Assembly (NCBI RefSeq): GCF_028290625.1
Contig: NZ_JAQGJM010000011.1
Span: 33,448 to 97,447 of the forward strand
Reading direction: 5' to 3'
Length of the DNA stretch: 64,000 bases
Source: Devosia sp.
GTDB taxonomy: Bacteria > Pseudomonadota > Alphaproteobacteria > Rhizobiales > Devosiaceae
In this document: positions 17,583 through 27,204 of the stretch, one piece after another
Layout of the letters: each line of letters begins with the position of its first letter
Position numbering within the stretch: position 1 is the first letter of the stretch
Position numbers and translations under genes: made by a program
The notes under the pieces: generated by a model
The model's input: the letters and a program-made list of their open reading frames with translations, nothing else
What the model was told of the DNA's origin: nothing
Database searches by the model: none

Positions 17583-17882
17583 AGACTTGTCCTCAAACTA
17601 GGGTCCTCCGAAGTCCCCTGCCGGGCGCCGATTCTGCGATCGGTCGTCCCAGCCCTCCGCGGGCCTTCTCGTGCGCCGAGCTTATTCGGATTGTTTTGGC
17701 TTAAGCAATGGGAATTGCGATGTTTTGTCGCGGGGCGACGGTGCCACGCCCCGTGGTTCGAGGCTCGCAAAGAGCTCGCACCTCACCATGAGGGCTACTG
17801 GTGGAATTGCGGATTTTCAGTAGCCCTCATGGTGAGGCGGAAGCGCAGCGACCCTCAAACCACGAGGGCGTGGCAGGATGGC
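17583..17882. other. Intergenic stretch holding a family B repeat
   Basis: The 300 bases before hppA hold the likely hppA promoter region (17583-17740, no clear consensus box seen) and a family B palindrome at 17742-17875. No gene is supported. Confidence 0.6.
17742..17875. repeat. Family B intergenic palindrome, copy 1
   Basis: It begins TGCCACGCCCCGTGGTTCGA and ends with the near reverse complement (ACCACGAGGGCGTGGCA). Inner arms CTCACCATGAGGGCTACTG and CAGTAGCCCTCATGGTGAG are exact reverse complements, so the whole unit of 134 bases can fold on itself. Copies 2 and 3 are at about 28802 and 35309. Confidence 0.85.
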
Positions 17883-18197
17883 TCAGCCCAGGCTCTCTAT
17901 CGCCACCGCGAGCGCACCCGCATCTCCCCGGATCGTCAGCGTCTTCTGCCGCGCCGTCTCGCCACTGACCAATGTGATCGCCGATTTGGGCACGCCGAGC
18001 GCCCCGGCGAGCAGCGCGATGACCGCGGCATTGGCTCTCCCTTTGTCCGGAACTGCCTTGACACGCAGCCGCAGCACGGCGCTGCCATCGTCGCGTACTT
18101 CCACCCCCTCGATGGCGTCGCGGCCCGCATTGGGGGTGACGCGAACGAAAAGGCTCAGCCCGGTGGGGCTGAGCCGATAGGGCAAAACTGCCGTCAC
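17883..18197 (-). CDS. DUF167 / YggU-family protein
   Basis: A 104-residue small alpha/beta protein of the DUF167 family. Its marks are LFVRVTPNAGRDAIEGV near residue 16, RLRVKAVPDKGRANAAVIALLA in the middle (read in parts; the P-x-x-G-x-A-N is the family signature), and VSGETARQKTLTIRG near the end. The function is unknown. It lies two bases after the YggT-family gene on the same strand; this yggT-yggU pairing is widespread in bacteria and indicates an operon. Confidence 0.9.
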   Translation of the reverse strand: MTAVLPYRLSPTGLSLFVRVTPNAGRDAIEGVEVRDDGSAVLRLRVKAVPDKGRANAAVIALLAGALGVPKSAITLVSGETARQKTLTIRGDAGALAVAIESLG

Positions 18198-18199
18198 GC

Positions 18200-18496
18200 C
18201 TAGTACAGGCGCAGCAGGCGCGGCAGGTCGTTGGCGATGAACGACTGCAGGAAGAAGATGATGACGAAGACGATGATGGGGCTCAGGTCAAACCCGTTCA
18301 CCGGCGGAATCAGGCGGCGGATCGGGCGCAGGATAGGCTCGGTGATCGCATTGACCACCTGCCACAGCCCGGCCACGAAGGCGTTGCGGGTATTGATCAC
18401 GTTGAAGGATATCAGCCAGCTCATGATGATCATGATAAGAAACACCCACCAGACCAGGGTCAAAACCATGGAAAGGGTCTGCAGCAAAGCGATCAT
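18200..18496 (-). CDS. YggT-family membrane protein
   Basis: A 98-residue integral membrane protein with two helices (LLQTLSMVLTLVWWVFLIMI and DLSPIIVFVIIFFLQSFIAN). The segment between carries ITEPILRPIRRLIPP, the family signature on the cytoplasmic side. YggT proteins have been linked to osmotic tolerance and to cell-division or envelope assembly in some bacteria, but the role is not settled. It is the first gene of a two-gene unit with the DUF167 protein. Confidence 0.9.
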   Translation of the reverse strand: MIALLQTLSMVLTLVWWVFLIMIIMSWLISFNVINTRNAFVAGLWQVVNAITEPILRPIRRLIPPVNGFDLSPIIVFVIIFFLQSFIANDLPRLLRLY

Positions 18497-18806
18497 TAAG
18501 GTCCCCTGTGTCGTGAACAGTCACGGCAGCAATAGGTTACGTATGTAAGGCCGGTTTGCCTGGCCGACAAGTGCGGCGCCAGCAAGCATAAGAGCCCCGC
18601 ACCGGGCAAAACGGGACGGGGCTCGAATGACTGACATCCGGTACGCAAAACCACAAATCCGGACAGGACCTCAAGTGCACGAAGCGTGCCAAGCGGCAGA
18701 CCCCTGTCGGCGCTGGATTTTTCGGGTTAAGGTCTTGGAAAGTTTCGCGAATTGCGCGGGAATGAGATTGCAGAATGCGAGCACGGTTGCATTTTGCGAG
18801 TAGTGG
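18497..18806. other. Intergenic stretch with a hairpin
   Basis: The 310-base gap between the DedA gene and yggT holds a hairpin at 18592-18624 and otherwise no supported gene, repeat or RNA. The part just before yggT must hold its promoter, but no clear boxes are visible. Confidence 0.55.
18592..18624 (-). terminator. GC-rich hairpin downstream of the DedA gene
   Basis: GAGCCCCG pairs with CGGGGCTC around a 17-base loop. On the minus strand it lies about 180 bases after the dedA stop and is followed by TTATGC only, so it is a weak terminator candidate. Confidence 0.4.
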
Positions 18807-19415
18807 TCAGCCGATATCCTTGATCGGCTTCCAGGTAACGAAGCGCCAGACGTAGATCACGACGGCCACGGCGACGACGGCGGTGGAAACCGGATCGACC
18901 CAGCCTTCGACCAGGTCGTATTGCTCGTGCAGCAGGTAGCCGGCGGCGGTGAGGAAGGCGGTCCAGATCGTGGTGCCCACGGCCGAGACGAGGAGGAACT
19001 TCCAAACGGGCATGGCGGCGAGCCCGGCGGGCACCGAGATCAGGGTGCGGATGGCGGGAACCAGGCGGCCGAACAGAACGGCCCACTGGCCGTAGCGGCC
19101 GAACCAGTGCACGGCCTTGTCGATATCGTCTTCCGAAATGGTGGCAAAGCGGCCGAAGCGATTGCACAGCGCACGGAAGCGCTCGATGCCGAGCAGGCGC
19201 GCCGCCACGTACCAGGCCAGCGTGCCCACGAGTGAGCCGAGCACGCCGGCCAGCAGCACGCCGACGACATTGAGATTGCCATTGGCGGCCGCAAAGCCGG
19301 CGAAGGGCATGATCAGTTCGGACGGGATGGGGGGGAAGATATTTTCGGCCACCATCATCAGGAAAATCCCCAGATAGCCCCACTGGGTCACGAAGCCGAT
19401 GATCCATTCACTCAT
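18807..19415 (-). CDS. DedA-family membrane protein
   Basis: A 202-residue inner-membrane protein of the DedA (VTT/SNARE-associated) family. The family marks are ENIFPPIPSELIMPFAGFAA near the N-terminus (with the conserved glutamate and prolines) and VLFGRLVPAIRTLISVPAGL (the F/G-R-x-x-P-x-x-R motif) near residue 115. DedA proteins are implicated in recycling undecaprenyl phosphate and in membrane homeostasis. The ATG at 19415 follows AAGGAGCATCCC and gives the usual short N-terminus. It is downstream of typA in the same direction but separated by a strong hairpin. Confidence 0.92.
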   Translation of the reverse strand: MSEWIIGFVTQWGYLGIFLMMVAENIFPPIPSELIMPFAGFAAANGNLNVVGVLLAGVLGSLVGTLAWYVAARLLGIERFRALCNRFGRFATISEDDIDKAVHWFGRYGQWAVLFGRLVPAIRTLISVPAGLAAMPVWKFLLVSAVGTTIWTAFLTAAGYLLHEQYDLVEGWVDPVSTAVVAVAVVIYVWRFVTWKPIKDIG

Positions 19416-19441
19416 GGGATGCTCCTTGTGTCCGACAATAG

Positions 19442-19506
19442 AAAAGGGCCAACCCGCATTCCGCTCTACCACCTGAGTGACGAGAGCGGGTGCGCGTTGG
19501 CCCTTA
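19442..19506 (-). terminator. Long two-part hairpin ending typA
   Basis: On the minus strand AAGGGCCAAC pairs with GTTGGCCCTT (10 bp), followed by TTCT. Inside it a second stem CCGCTCT/AGAGCGG closes a loop. It lies 20 bases after the typA stop, so a terminator is likely. The inner part resembles a tRNA D-arm (see findings). Confidence 0.75.
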
Positions 19507-19525
19507 TGATCTTAAAACGCGAAGA

Positions 19526-21340
19526 CTAGCTGGCCTTGGTGCCGCGCATGGCGCGCTTGCGATCATTGGGGTCGAGCCAGATCTTGCGCAGGCGGATCGA
19601 CTTGGGAGTGACCTCGACATATTCGTCTTCGGCGATATAGCCGAGCGACTGCTCGAGGGTGAGCTTCTTGGGCGTGGTCAGGCGCACCGCTTCGTCCTTG
19701 GACGTGGTGCGGATATTGGTGAGCTGCTTGCCCTTGAGCGCGTTGACCTCAAGGTCGTTCTCGCGGGAATGCTCGCCGATGATCATGCCTTCATAGATAT
19801 CGACGCCGGAGTCGATCATGATCGGGCCACGATCTTCCAGGTTCCACAGCGCGAACGCCACGGACTGGCCGGTGCCGTTGGAGATCAGCACGCCGGTGCG
19901 ACGGCCTGGCAGGTCGCCCTTGAACGGGGCGAATTCATAGAACAGGCGGTTGAAGATGGCGGTGCCGCGGGTGTCGGACAAGAGCTCGGGCTGGTAGCCG
20001 ATCAGCGAACGGGTCGGCACATGCAGGCGGATACGGGTACGGCCAATGCCGGAGGCACGCATTTCGACCAGGTCGCCTTTGCGCTCGGTCATCTTCTGCA
20101 CCACGGTGCCGGTGTACTCGTCATCGACGTCGATGATGACTTCCTCGATCGGCTCCATCTTGACGCCGTCGACTTCGCGCATCAGCACCTTGGGGCGGCC
20201 GATGGTGAGCTCAAAACCTTCGCGGCGCATGTTTTCGATCAGCACGGCCAGCTGCAATTCGCCACGGCCGGCCACGTCGAACGAGTCATTGTCGTCGCCC
20301 GGCGTCACCTTGATGGCCACATTGCCTTCGGCTTCGCGCAGCAGGCGCTCACGGATGACGCGGGACTGCACCTTGTCGCCTTCGCGCCCGGCGAGCGGGC
20401 CGTCATTGATGCGGAAGGTCACCGACAGGGTCGGGGGATCGATCGGCTTGGACGCCAGCGGCGTCATGTTCTGCGGCACCGAAATGGTATCGGCCACGGT
20501 GGTGGTTTCGAGACCCGCGATGGCGACGATGTCGCCGGCTTCGCCGATATCGACCTGGGTGCGCTCGAGGCCACGGAAGGCCAGCACCTTGGAGACGCGG
20601 CCCTTTTCGATGATCTTGCCTTCACGCGACAGCGTGTGGATCGGATCGCCCGGCTTGACCTGGCCCGAGAAGATGCGGCCGGTCAGGATACGGCCGAGGA
20701 AGGGGTTGCGCTCGATAGTGGTGACCAGCATCTTGAACGGGCCTTCTTCGACCTTTGGTTCCTTGACGTAGTCGATGACCTTGTCGAGCAGCGGGCCAAG
20801 GTTGTCCTTGGGGCCTTCGGGCTGTTCGCTCATCCAGCCCTGCTTGGCCGAACCGTACAGCACCGGGAAATCGAGCTGCTCGGGGGTCGCGTCGAGCGCG
20901 ATGAACAGATCGAAGATTTCTTCGAGAACTTCGAGGTGACGCTCGTCGGACTTGTCGATCTTGTTGATCGCCACGATCGGACGGAGGCCCTGGGCCAGGG
21001 CCTTGCCGAGCACGAACTTGGTCTGGGGCATCGGGCCTTCGGCCGCGTCCACCAGGATCACCACGCCATCGACCATGGACAGGATGCGCTCGACTTCACC
21101 GCCGAAGTCAGCGTGGCCGGGGGTGTCGACGATATTGATGCGGGTGTCTTTCCAGAGCAGGGAAGTCACCTTGGCCAGGATGGTGATGCCGCGCTCGCGC
21201 TCGATATCGTTGCTGTCCATGGCGCGTTCTTCGACGCGTTCATTCTCGCGGAACGAACCGGACTGCTTCAACAAAACGTCGATCAGCGTGGTCTTGCCGT
21301 GGTCAACGTGGGCGATAATGGCGATATTGCGCAAAGACAT
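19526..21340 (-). CDS. typA: TypA/BipA ribosome-associated GTPase
   Basis: This 604-residue translational GTPase binds the ribosome and helps in assembly and stress growth. G motifs are complete: AHVDHGKT (G1), DTPGHADF (G3) and NKIDKSDER (G4). Elongation-factor-like domains II, III and V follow, and the BipA-specific C-terminal domain is present up to [16 protein letters not shown]. The start at 21340 ([15 protein letters not shown]) matches the family; the open frame extends 69 codons further upstream without homology. A long hairpin follows the gene. Confidence 0.98.
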   Translation of the reverse strand: MSLRNIAIIAHVDHGKTTLIDVLLKQSGSFRENERVEERAMDSNDIERERGITILAKVTSLLWKDTRINIVDTPGHADFGGEVERILSMVDGVVILVDAAEGPMPQTKFVLGKALAQGLRPIVAINKIDKSDERHLEVLEEIFDLFIALDATPEQLDFPVLYGSAKQGWMSEQPEGPKDNLGPLLDKVIDYVKEPKVEEGPFKMLVTTIERNPFLGRILTGRIFSGQVKPGDPIHTLSREGKIIEKGRVSKVLAFRGLERTQVDIGEAGDIVAIAGLETTTVADTISVPQNMTPLASKPIDPPTLSVTFRINDGPLAGREGDKVQSRVIRERLLREAEGNVAIKVTPGDDNDSFDVAGRGELQLAVLIENMRREGFELTIGRPKVLMREVDGVKMEPIEEVIIDVDDEYTGTVVQKMTERKGDLVEMRASGIGRTRIRLHVPTRSLIGYQPELLSDTRGTAIFNRLFYEFAPFKGDLPGRRTGVLISNGTGQSVAFALWNLEDRGPIMIDSGVDIYEGMIIGEHSRENDLEVNALKGKQLTNIRTTSKDEAVRLTTPKKLTLEQSLGYIAEDEYVEVTPKSIRLRKIWLDPNDRKRAMRGTKAS

Positions 21341-21551
21341 GGTGGAATCGAGCCTCTTTGGCATGATCCCAAAACCTTGGGCCGCGAAAGGGGCGGCGGC
21401 AAACGGCTGAACCATGCAGGAATAACATCGCGCCACCCCTCGCAGAATGCGGGACTGGCACAGTTGGCGGTGCCTTACATGAGAACAGGCTTTTCCACAA
21501 GCGCAGCGCGCGCAGAGGTGGGTTGCGGGCGGCCGAAGCCGCCCCACATGG

Positions 21552-21932
21552 TTACTTCAGCGAGCGCGGCAGCTCGCCCGATTGCCAGAGCCCGAGGCCA
21601 AAGCCATCCGGGTCCAGAAAGTCGGCGCTCCAGCCTCCGGGCGCCTCGGACACCGGGGTGACGATGGTCACGCCCTTGGTGGCCAGTTCCGCCACGATGT
21701 CGTCGATACCCCCGTCATCGACCGTAAAAATCACTGCCGGCGTATTCCCGCGCACGCCATCCATCTGAAAGAAAATGAGGTCGAGGCCGCCTAGCGTGCC
21801 CTGCAGCCAGAACGGCTCGGCGCCCTCTTCGCGGCTGAGCGCGAGGCCAAGGGTCTCGCTATAGAACTTCTCGGTGCGAACAATGTCGCTGACATAAAAG
21901 ACGATGCTGGCGCTTTTGGCTTTAAAGCTCAT
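21552..21932 (-). CDS. VOC-family protein downstream of a sigma factor
   Basis: A 126-residue single-module VOC protein: SASIVFYVSDIVRTEKFYSE opens the fold and FLDPDGFGLGLWQ ends it with the D-P-D-G motif. GGAGGG lies just before the ATG. It begins 27 bases after the sigma-factor stop on the same strand, so the two probably form an operon and this protein may be part of the sigma factor's regulon. The substrate is unknown. Confidence 0.85.
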   Translation of the reverse strand: MSFKAKSASIVFYVSDIVRTEKFYSETLGLALSREEGAEPFWLQGTLGGLDLIFFQMDGVRGNTPAVIFTVDDGGIDDIVAELATKGVTIVTPVSEAPGGWSADFLDPDGFGLGLWQSGELPRSLK

Positions 21933-21959
21933 GGGAGCCCTCCTTGCTGGTTACGTCCC

Positions 21960-22571
21960 CTATTGCCGCGGCGCCGGCTTTTGTGAGCGCCGCACGATGA
22001 AAAGATGGCCATCCGGATCGTGGCTGGCAAACATGCCGCCATGCCGCAGCAGGCTGGGCAGCAGCGCATCGCGGATTTTGCCATAGGCAAGGTCGAGACT
22101 AAGCCCCGGCAGGTCGGCGGGCAGCGCCAGGCCCGCCAGCACCACGCGGCGCCGCAGGTCGCTGATGCGCTGGCGCAATGCGGCGTCGGTGAGATTGAGC
22201 AGGTAGGCGATTTCCCGCCGGTTGTGGCCCGAGAGGGTGAGGGCCGCGACGGCCTTGAGCGCCGGCGGCAATGCGGCCAGCAAGGTGGCGACGTCCGATG
22301 GCTCGGTGGTTGGCGCTGGGGGCGCCTGGGCCTGCCACAGGGTTTCGCGCTTGCTGCGCCGCGCGGCACTGCGGCTGGCCATACGGGCCTTGTTGCGCAC
22401 CGTGCCGGTCAGCCAGCGGGCCGTCTCGGGCGCCTCGAAATCGGTGCGGCCCGCCAGCACCGCCGCCAGCAGGGCCTCCTGCACCATATCATCGGCCGCG
22501 CCCGCATCGCGGCCTTCGCGACGGGCTATGGCACGGAGCTGGGCATAAAGGGCGGGGCGCATATGCCACAT
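21960..22571 (-). CDS. ECF-like RNA polymerase sigma factor with C-terminal extension
   Basis: A 203-residue sigma-70-family protein. Region 2 is at about residues 5-75 (ARREGRDAGAADDMVQEALLA, with the D-D-M-V-Q-E core), and region 4 at about 90-145 (LPPALKAVAALTLSGHNRRE followed by IAYLLNLTDAALRQRISDLR). About 55 more residues follow, ending HGGMFASHDPDGHLFIVRRS, longer than minimal ECF factors. No anti-sigma gene is next to it. The start is uncertain (ATG at 22571 or 22562; neither has a good ribosome site). The VOC gene follows 27 bases later. Confidence 0.82.
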   Translation of the reverse strand: MWHMRPALYAQLRAIARREGRDAGAADDMVQEALLAAVLAGRTDFEAPETARWLTGTVRNKARMASRSAARRSKRETLWQAQAPPAPTTEPSDVATLLAALPPALKAVAALTLSGHNRREIAYLLNLTDAALRQRISDLRRRVVLAGLALPADLPGLSLDLAYGKIRDALLPSLLRHGGMFASHDPDGHLFIVRRSQKPAPRQ

Positions 22572-22937
22572 TTGGCAAAAGGCCCAATCAAACGCAATCG
22601 CCGCCCTCCCGGGGGAAAGCGGCGATTACTGAAGAACGCCGCACCCCGGCGGGGGCGCGGCTGGCCGTTCCGGTCTTGCGGCTTAGGCCAGGAACGGCGT
22701 GGCGGCGGCGAGCACTGCAACCATACCGGCACCGACGCCGGTCCATTTGGAAGATGGCGCCGTGACGCCTTGGTCTGCATATCCATCTGAAATCTTCGTC
22801 GTGCAGGGTCGGGCCCTGCGCCTGGTTACTGACGATATGTTCAGCTACGGGCCAGGTCGGGCAGAGTTTCAGATTTCTGGATGCAAAATTTCTGCGCGGC
22901 GCCGCAACGTACGAAACGGCCACGCGGTCGCGTGCGG
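22572..22937. other. Intergenic stretch with a terminator-like hairpin
   Basis: The 366 bases between the sigma factor and the GGDEF-EAL gene contain a 9-bp hairpin at 22596-22627 (AATCGCCGC/GCGGCGATT). A minus-strand frame ending near 22684 reads SKWTGVGAGMVAVLAAATPF before its stop, like the tail of a small membrane protein, but no acceptable start is present. I do not call a gene here. Confidence 0.5.
22596..22627. terminator. Hairpin upstream of the sigma-factor gene
   Basis: AATCGCCGC and GCGGCGATT form a 9-bp stem around a 14-base G/C-rich loop. It lies 25 bases upstream of the sigma-factor start, so it may end an upstream transcript or act in the 5' leader. Confidence 0.4.
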
Positions 22938-25100
22938 CTAAGAGGCTTTTTTGCGCTGCGTCTGGCGCGTCGCTACTTCGCTGTGGAGCAGATTGGCGAG
23001 GGCCGCGGGCGGCAACGGCGGCGAGAACAGGAAGCCCTGTACCTCATCGCAGCCCTGGCTGCGCACCATTTCGAGCTGGTCTTCGGTCTCGACGCCCTCG
23101 GCAGTGGTCGACATGCCCAGGCTCTGCCCCAACCCGATCACCGCCTTGATGATCGCAAGGCTATCGCCGCGGCTGGTGAGATCGCGCATGAAAGAGCGGT
23201 CGATCTTGATCTTGTCGAAGGGGAAAGATCGGAGGTAGCTCAGCGACGAATAGCCGGTGCCGAAATCATCCATGCAGATGCGCACGCCCATGGCGCGCAG
23301 GTCGTGCAGCGCCCTGAGTACGCTTTCGCTTTCGGCCAGCAGCAGCGATTCGGTGATTTCCAGTTCCAGCCGCGTCGCCGGCAGCTTGGCATCGGCCAGA
23401 GCCGACTTCACCAGCCCGACGAGATCGCGGTTCTTGAACTGCACCGGCGACAGGTTGACGGCGATACGGATATCGCCCGGCCAGGTGGCGGCGGTGAGGC
23501 ACGCCTGACGTAGCACCCATTCGCCGATCGGCACGATCAGCCCGGTTTCCTCGGCAATCGGGATGAACTCGACCGGCGAGATGGTGCGCTCCTCATGGTC
23601 CCAGCGCAGCAGCGCCTCGACGCAGGTGACGCGGTTTTCGCTCAGGCCCAGCAGGGGCTGGAACACCAGCCGCAATTCCTGGCGCTGCAGCGCCATGCGC
23701 AAGCCCGCCTCGATCGAGCGGCGCTGCTGCAGCACCGCATCCATGCCGCTTTCGAAGAAATGGTAGGTAGAGCGGCCTTCGCTCTTGGCCTTGTAGAGCG
23801 CGAGATCGGCGTTCTTGACCAGGGTATCGGTCTTTTCGCCATCGCCGGGGCCGACCGCGATGCCGACGCTGGCGCCGATCTCGATCTGCTGACCGCCGAT
23901 CATGAACGGGGCAGCGATGGACTTGATGATGCGGTCGGCCACGCGCGCCGCATCGGCCGCATCCTCGACCGGGCGCATCAAGAGGGCGAATTCGTCGCCG
24001 CCCAGCCGCGCCAAAATATCGGTTTCGCGCGTCGTGCCCCACAGCCGCGCCGAGGCCTGCTTGATGACCTCGTCGCCGACCGCATGGCCCAGCGTATCGT
24101 TGACGGCCTTGAAGTGATCGAGGTCGATATACAGCACTGCCGCCATTTCGCCGCGCGCCAGCCCGGCCTCGGCCTTGGCCATCTGTTCGAGGAACTCGAT
24201 CCGGTTGGGCAGGTCGGTCAGCGCGTCATGGCGGGCCAGGTGGCGAATGCGCGCCTCGTTCTGGCGCTGCTCGGTAATGTCCTCGTGGGTCGACACCCAG
24301 CCGCCATCCTTCATCGGATGGTGCTGCATCATGATGGTGCGGCCATTGAGCTCGTGGATGTTCTTGCCATATTCGCGGCGCGCGATGACGTCGCGCCGCC
24401 ACAGCACATATTCCTCGCGCGTGCCGCCGGCGCTCATGCCGACATCGAACAGATGGCCGAGAATGTCTTCGAGCTGGATGCCCGGCTTGATCAGCCGCTC
24501 GGGCAGATTGTAGATTTTGACATAGGGCTGGTTGCAGATGACGAGCCGCCCGCGCGGGTCGAACATGCAAAGGCCCTGGGAAATATTGTTGACCGCGGCG
24601 TCGAGACGGATGTTCTGGCGTTCCAGCTCGAGCTTGCGCTTCTGCACCATTTCGGTGCGGGCCATTTCGTCGGTCACGTCTTCATGGGTGACCACCCAGC
24701 CAATGGCTGGCGAATACACATGGGCGGTTTCGATAACGCGGCCGCCATGCACCACTTCCTGCGTCTTGGCCCGCGCGCCGCTGCGATTGTTCAGCAGCTC
24801 GTCCGTATAGGCCTCGTAGAACGCCTGGGGCGTCTGTTCAGGATGATTGCCCAGCGTGCCCGACAGGTTGACCACGTCTTCAAGCGTCATGCCGCGCCGC
24901 AATGCAGCGCTGGAAAAGCCATAGATATCGCGGTAATTCTTGTTCCACATGACCAGGCGGAACTGCGGCGACCAGACGCAAAAGCCATAGGGAATGCTCT
25001 CGAGCGCTGCATCGAGTAGCAAGGCCTCTGCCATTTCGCTCAGATTGCCTGCGTCTTCTGCCTGCACCCGATCAATCTCCCGCCCTAGCGCATTCTGCAC
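22938..25100 (-). CDS. PAS-PAS-GGDEF-EAL bifunctional c-di-GMP protein
   Basis: A 720-residue cytoplasmic signalling protein. Two PAS-type sensor domains lie at about residues 30-150 (PYGFCVWSPQFRLVMWNKNY) and 165-285 (NNISQGLCMFDPRGRLVICN). A diguanylate cyclase domain follows with an intact GGDEF, preceded by RETD at the inhibitory I-site spacing. The phosphodiesterase domain has EALLRW, NLSPVQF, ELEITES, DDFGTGYSSLSYL, KIDRSF and TAEGVET, so its metal and catalytic residues are kept. Either or both activities could work, with the PAS domains sensing a small ligand or redox state. No membrane helices are seen. Confidence 0.95.
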   Translation of the reverse strand: MQNALGREIDRVQAEDAGNLSEMAEALLLDAALESIPYGFCVWSPQFRLVMWNKNYRDIYGFSSAALRRGMTLEDVVNLSGTLGNHPEQTPQAFYEAYTDELLNNRSGARAKTQEVVHGGRVIETAHVYSPAIGWVVTHEDVTDEMARTEMVQKRKLELERQNIRLDAAVNNISQGLCMFDPRGRLVICNQPYVKIYNLPERLIKPGIQLEDILGHLFDVGMSAGGTREEYVLWRRDVIARREYGKNIHELNGRTIMMQHHPMKDGGWVSTHEDITEQRQNEARIRHLARHDALTDLPNRIEFLEQMAKAEAGLARGEMAAVLYIDLDHFKAVNDTLGHAVGDEVIKQASARLWGTTRETDILARLGGDEFALLMRPVEDAADAARVADRIIKSIAAPFMIGGQQIEIGASVGIAVGPGDGEKTDTLVKNADLALYKAKSEGRSTYHFFESGMDAVLQQRRSIEAGLRMALQRQELRLVFQPLLGLSENRVTCVEALLRWDHEERTISPVEFIPIAEETGLIVPIGEWVLRQACLTAATWPGDIRIAVNLSPVQFKNRDLVGLVKSALADAKLPATRLELEITESLLLAESESVLRALHDLRAMGVRICMDDFGTGYSSLSYLRSFPFDKIKIDRSFMRDLTSRGDSLAIIKAVIGLGQSLGMSTTAEGVETEDQLEMVRSQGCDEVQGFLFSPPLPPAALANLLHSEVATRQTQRKKAS

Positions 25101-25195
25101 GACGCTGTGATGACAAGCTAGAGGGCGCTGCTTAATGGGGACTTAAAACGATTTCAGGGGGGCCGGATGGTCGTGCATGCAGGCCCATGCGGCGC

Positions 25196-25298
25196 CCCAC
25201 CCACGGACCTTCCCCCGGACTTGATCCGGGGGCCGCTCGTCGCGCATGCCGTGTTGACAGGGGCCCGCGGATCAAGTCCGCGGGAAGGCCGGTGGGGA
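25196..25298. repeat. Family A intergenic palindrome, copy 1
   Basis: Left arm CCCCCGGACTTGATCCGGGG and right arm CCGCGGATCAAGTCCGCGG face each other across about 35 bases. Each arm is itself a hairpin with a CTTGA/TCAAG loop. It lies between argG and the GGDEF-EAL gene. Other copies are at about 28241, 30261, 48391, 50208 and 54933. Confidence 0.85.
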
Positions 25299-25322
25299 GG
25301 CTAGATCGCCACCCTGATCAAT

Positions 25323-26546
25323 CTACCGGCCAGCCTTCTTGTTGCGGGCAGCATAGGTCTTCAGGCGTAGGCCATTGAGCTTGATGAAGCCCTCGGCATC
25401 CTTGTGATCGTAGGCCACCGCGCCTTCTTCGAAGGTCACGAGGTCCATCGAATAGAGCGAATAGGGGGAGGTGCGGGCGATGACGCTGGCCGAGCCCTTG
25501 TAGAGCTTGAGCGTGACTTCGCCGGTGACGAATTCCTGACTCTTGTCGATCAGTGCCTGCAGCATGACGCGCTCGGGAGCGAACCAGAAGCCGTTATAGA
25601 TCAGCTCGGCATATTTGGGCATCAGCTCATCCTTGAGATGGGCCTCGCCACGGTCGAGCGTGATGGATTCGATGCCGCGATGCGCCACCAGCAGGATGGT
25701 GCCGCCGGGGGTTTCGTAAAGCCCGCGGCTCTTCATGCCGACGAAGCGGTTTTCCACCAGATCCAGCCGGCCGACGCCATGCTTGCCGCCCAGCTCGTTG
25801 AGCTTGGTGAGCAGGTTCGCTGGGCTCAGCTTGACGCCATTGACCGAGACCGCGTCGCCCTTTTCAAAGCCGACGGTGATGATCTCGGGCTCGTTGGGCG
25901 CGTCTTCCGGATTGACGGTGCGCTGCGCCACATAATCGGGGGCCGGCACTGCGGGGTCTTCCAGCACCATGCCTTCGGACGAAGTATGCAGCAGGTTGGC
26001 GTCGACCGAGAACGGAGCCTCGCCGCGCTTGTCCTTGGCGATCGGAATCTGGTTGCGTTCCGCATAGGCCAGCAGCTGGGTGCGGCTGCGCAGGTCCCAC
26101 TCGCGCCACGGCGCGATGACGCGGATCGAGGGATCGAGCGCATTGGCGGTCAGTTCGAACCGCACCTGGTCATTGCCCTTGCCGGTGGCGCCGTGGGAAA
26201 TGGCATCGGCGCCGGTTTCCTGGGCGATCTCGACCAGCCGCTTGGCGATCAGCGGGCGCGCGATCGAGGTGCCGAGCAAATAGACGCCCTCATAGACCGC
26301 ATTGGCGCGGAACATCGGGAACACGAAATCGCGCACGAATTCCTCGCGCAGGTCCTCGATGTGGATTTCCCGGATCCCCATCATTTCGGCCTTCTTGCGC
26401 GCCGGCTCGAGTTCCTCGCCCTGGCCCAGATCGGCGGTGAACGTCACCACCTCGCAATTGTAGGTTTCCTGCAGCCATTTGAGAATGATCGAGGTATCGA
26501 GCCCGCCCGAATAGGCCAGCACGACTTTCTTGATGTCTTTTGCCAT
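25323..26546 (-). CDS. argG: Argininosuccinate synthase
   Basis: The enzyme joins citrulline and aspartate with ATP to make argininosuccinate, the penultimate step of arginine synthesis. The 407-residue length is typical. The P-loop AYSGGLDTS is at about residue 12, and [17 protein letters not shown] and APWREWDL are conserved substrate-binding blocks. The ATG at 26546 matches the family start ([15 protein letters not shown]). It is divergent from an Lrp-type regulator gene 129 bases away. argC of the same pathway lies at 58.2 kb. Confidence 0.98.
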   Translation of the reverse strand: MAKDIKKVVLAYSGGLDTSIILKWLQETYNCEVVTFTADLGQGEELEPARKKAEMMGIREIHIEDLREEFVRDFVFPMFRANAVYEGVYLLGTSIARPLIAKRLVEIAQETGADAISHGATGKGNDQVRFELTANALDPSIRVIAPWREWDLRSRTQLLAYAERNQIPIAKDKRGEAPFSVDANLLHTSSEGMVLEDPAVPAPDYVAQRTVNPEDAPNEPEIITVGFEKGDAVSVNGVKLSPANLLTKLNELGGKHGVGRLDLVENRFVGMKSRGLYETPGGTILLVAHRGIESITLDRGEAHLKDELMPKYAELIYNGFWFAPERVMLQALIDKSQEFVTGEVTLKLYKGSASVIARTSPYSLYSMDLVTFEEGAVAYDHKDAEGFIKLNGLRLKTYAARNKKAGR

Positions 26547-26675
26547 GAGTAGTTCGTTCCCGGTGTGATTGCGTGGAACGATAAAGCAGATCAGGCGCAA
26601 CAATCTTGCGAAAACGTCACGCATGGCCGATGGTGTGGCAGAAAACGCCGAACTCTCCGCGCCTGGAAGCAGAAA

Positions 26676-27140
26676 ATGCCAACAACGCTCGACGCCATCG
26701 ACAAGCGCATCCTGCGCGCCTTGCAGCGCGATGGGCGCATGTCCAATGTCGAACTCGCCAATGAGGTGGGCCTGTCGCCCTCGCCCTGCCTCCGTCGGGT
26801 CCGGCTGCTGGAGGAATCCGGCGTCATCGATCGTTACGTGGCGGTGCTGGACGGGGCCAAGGTCGGCCTGACGCTGACCGTCTTCGCCCGCGTTTGGTTC
26901 AAGACCCAGGACGCCGAGATTACCCACCAGTTCGCCGAGACGGTGCGGAAATTTCCCGAAGTGGTCGAATGCTACCTGACCACTGGGGAATGCGACGCCA
27001 TCATGCGCATCGTCACCGCCGACCTGCACGCCTACTGGCGCTTCCAGTCCGACTACCTGATGCGCATTCCCAGCGTGCAAAGCGTCAAGACCGATGTGCC
27101 GATGGAAACCATCAAGCGCAGCTACGAGCTGCCGCTGTGA
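26676..27140 (+). CDS. Lrp/AsnC-family transcriptional regulator
   Basis: A 154-residue feast/famine regulator. The N-terminal helix-turn-helix reads [20 protein letters not shown] then [20 protein letters not shown], and the C-terminal RAM ligand-binding domain includes [20 protein letters not shown]. The last segment [14 protein letters not shown] is typical of the family. It is divergent from argG and upstream of a small exported protein and a LysE-type exporter, a common arrangement in which the regulator controls amino-acid export. Ligand identity is not visible. Confidence 0.93.
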   Translation: MPTTLDAIDKRILRALQRDGRMSNVELANEVGLSPSPCLRRVRLLEESGVIDRYVAVLDGAKVGLTLTVFARVWFKTQDAEITHQFAETVRKFPEVVECYLTTGECDAIMRIVTADLHAYWRFQSDYLMRIPSVQSVKTDVPMETIKRSYELPL

Positions 27141-27204
27141 GGCTCGCCTATCCGCGCGCGGCGCGCTACAGCTAGGCCATTGCCGTATTGCCGCAGAGCC
27201 CGTC

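Noticed and set aside
17740..17880. GGTTCGA motif in family B repeats as a tRNA T-loop
   Set aside because: The motif is part of a long palindrome and lacks the rest of a tRNA.
19460..19490. tRNA-like D-arm in the typA terminator
   Set aside because: No acceptor, anticodon or T arm around it, so it is not a tRNA gene.
19490..21661. 723-codon plus frame opposite typA
   Set aside because: Antisense shadow; typA has all GTPase motifs.
22588..22923. 111-codon minus frame upstream of the sigma factor
   Set aside because: Arginine-rich composition, no ribosome site, no homology pattern; likely spurious.
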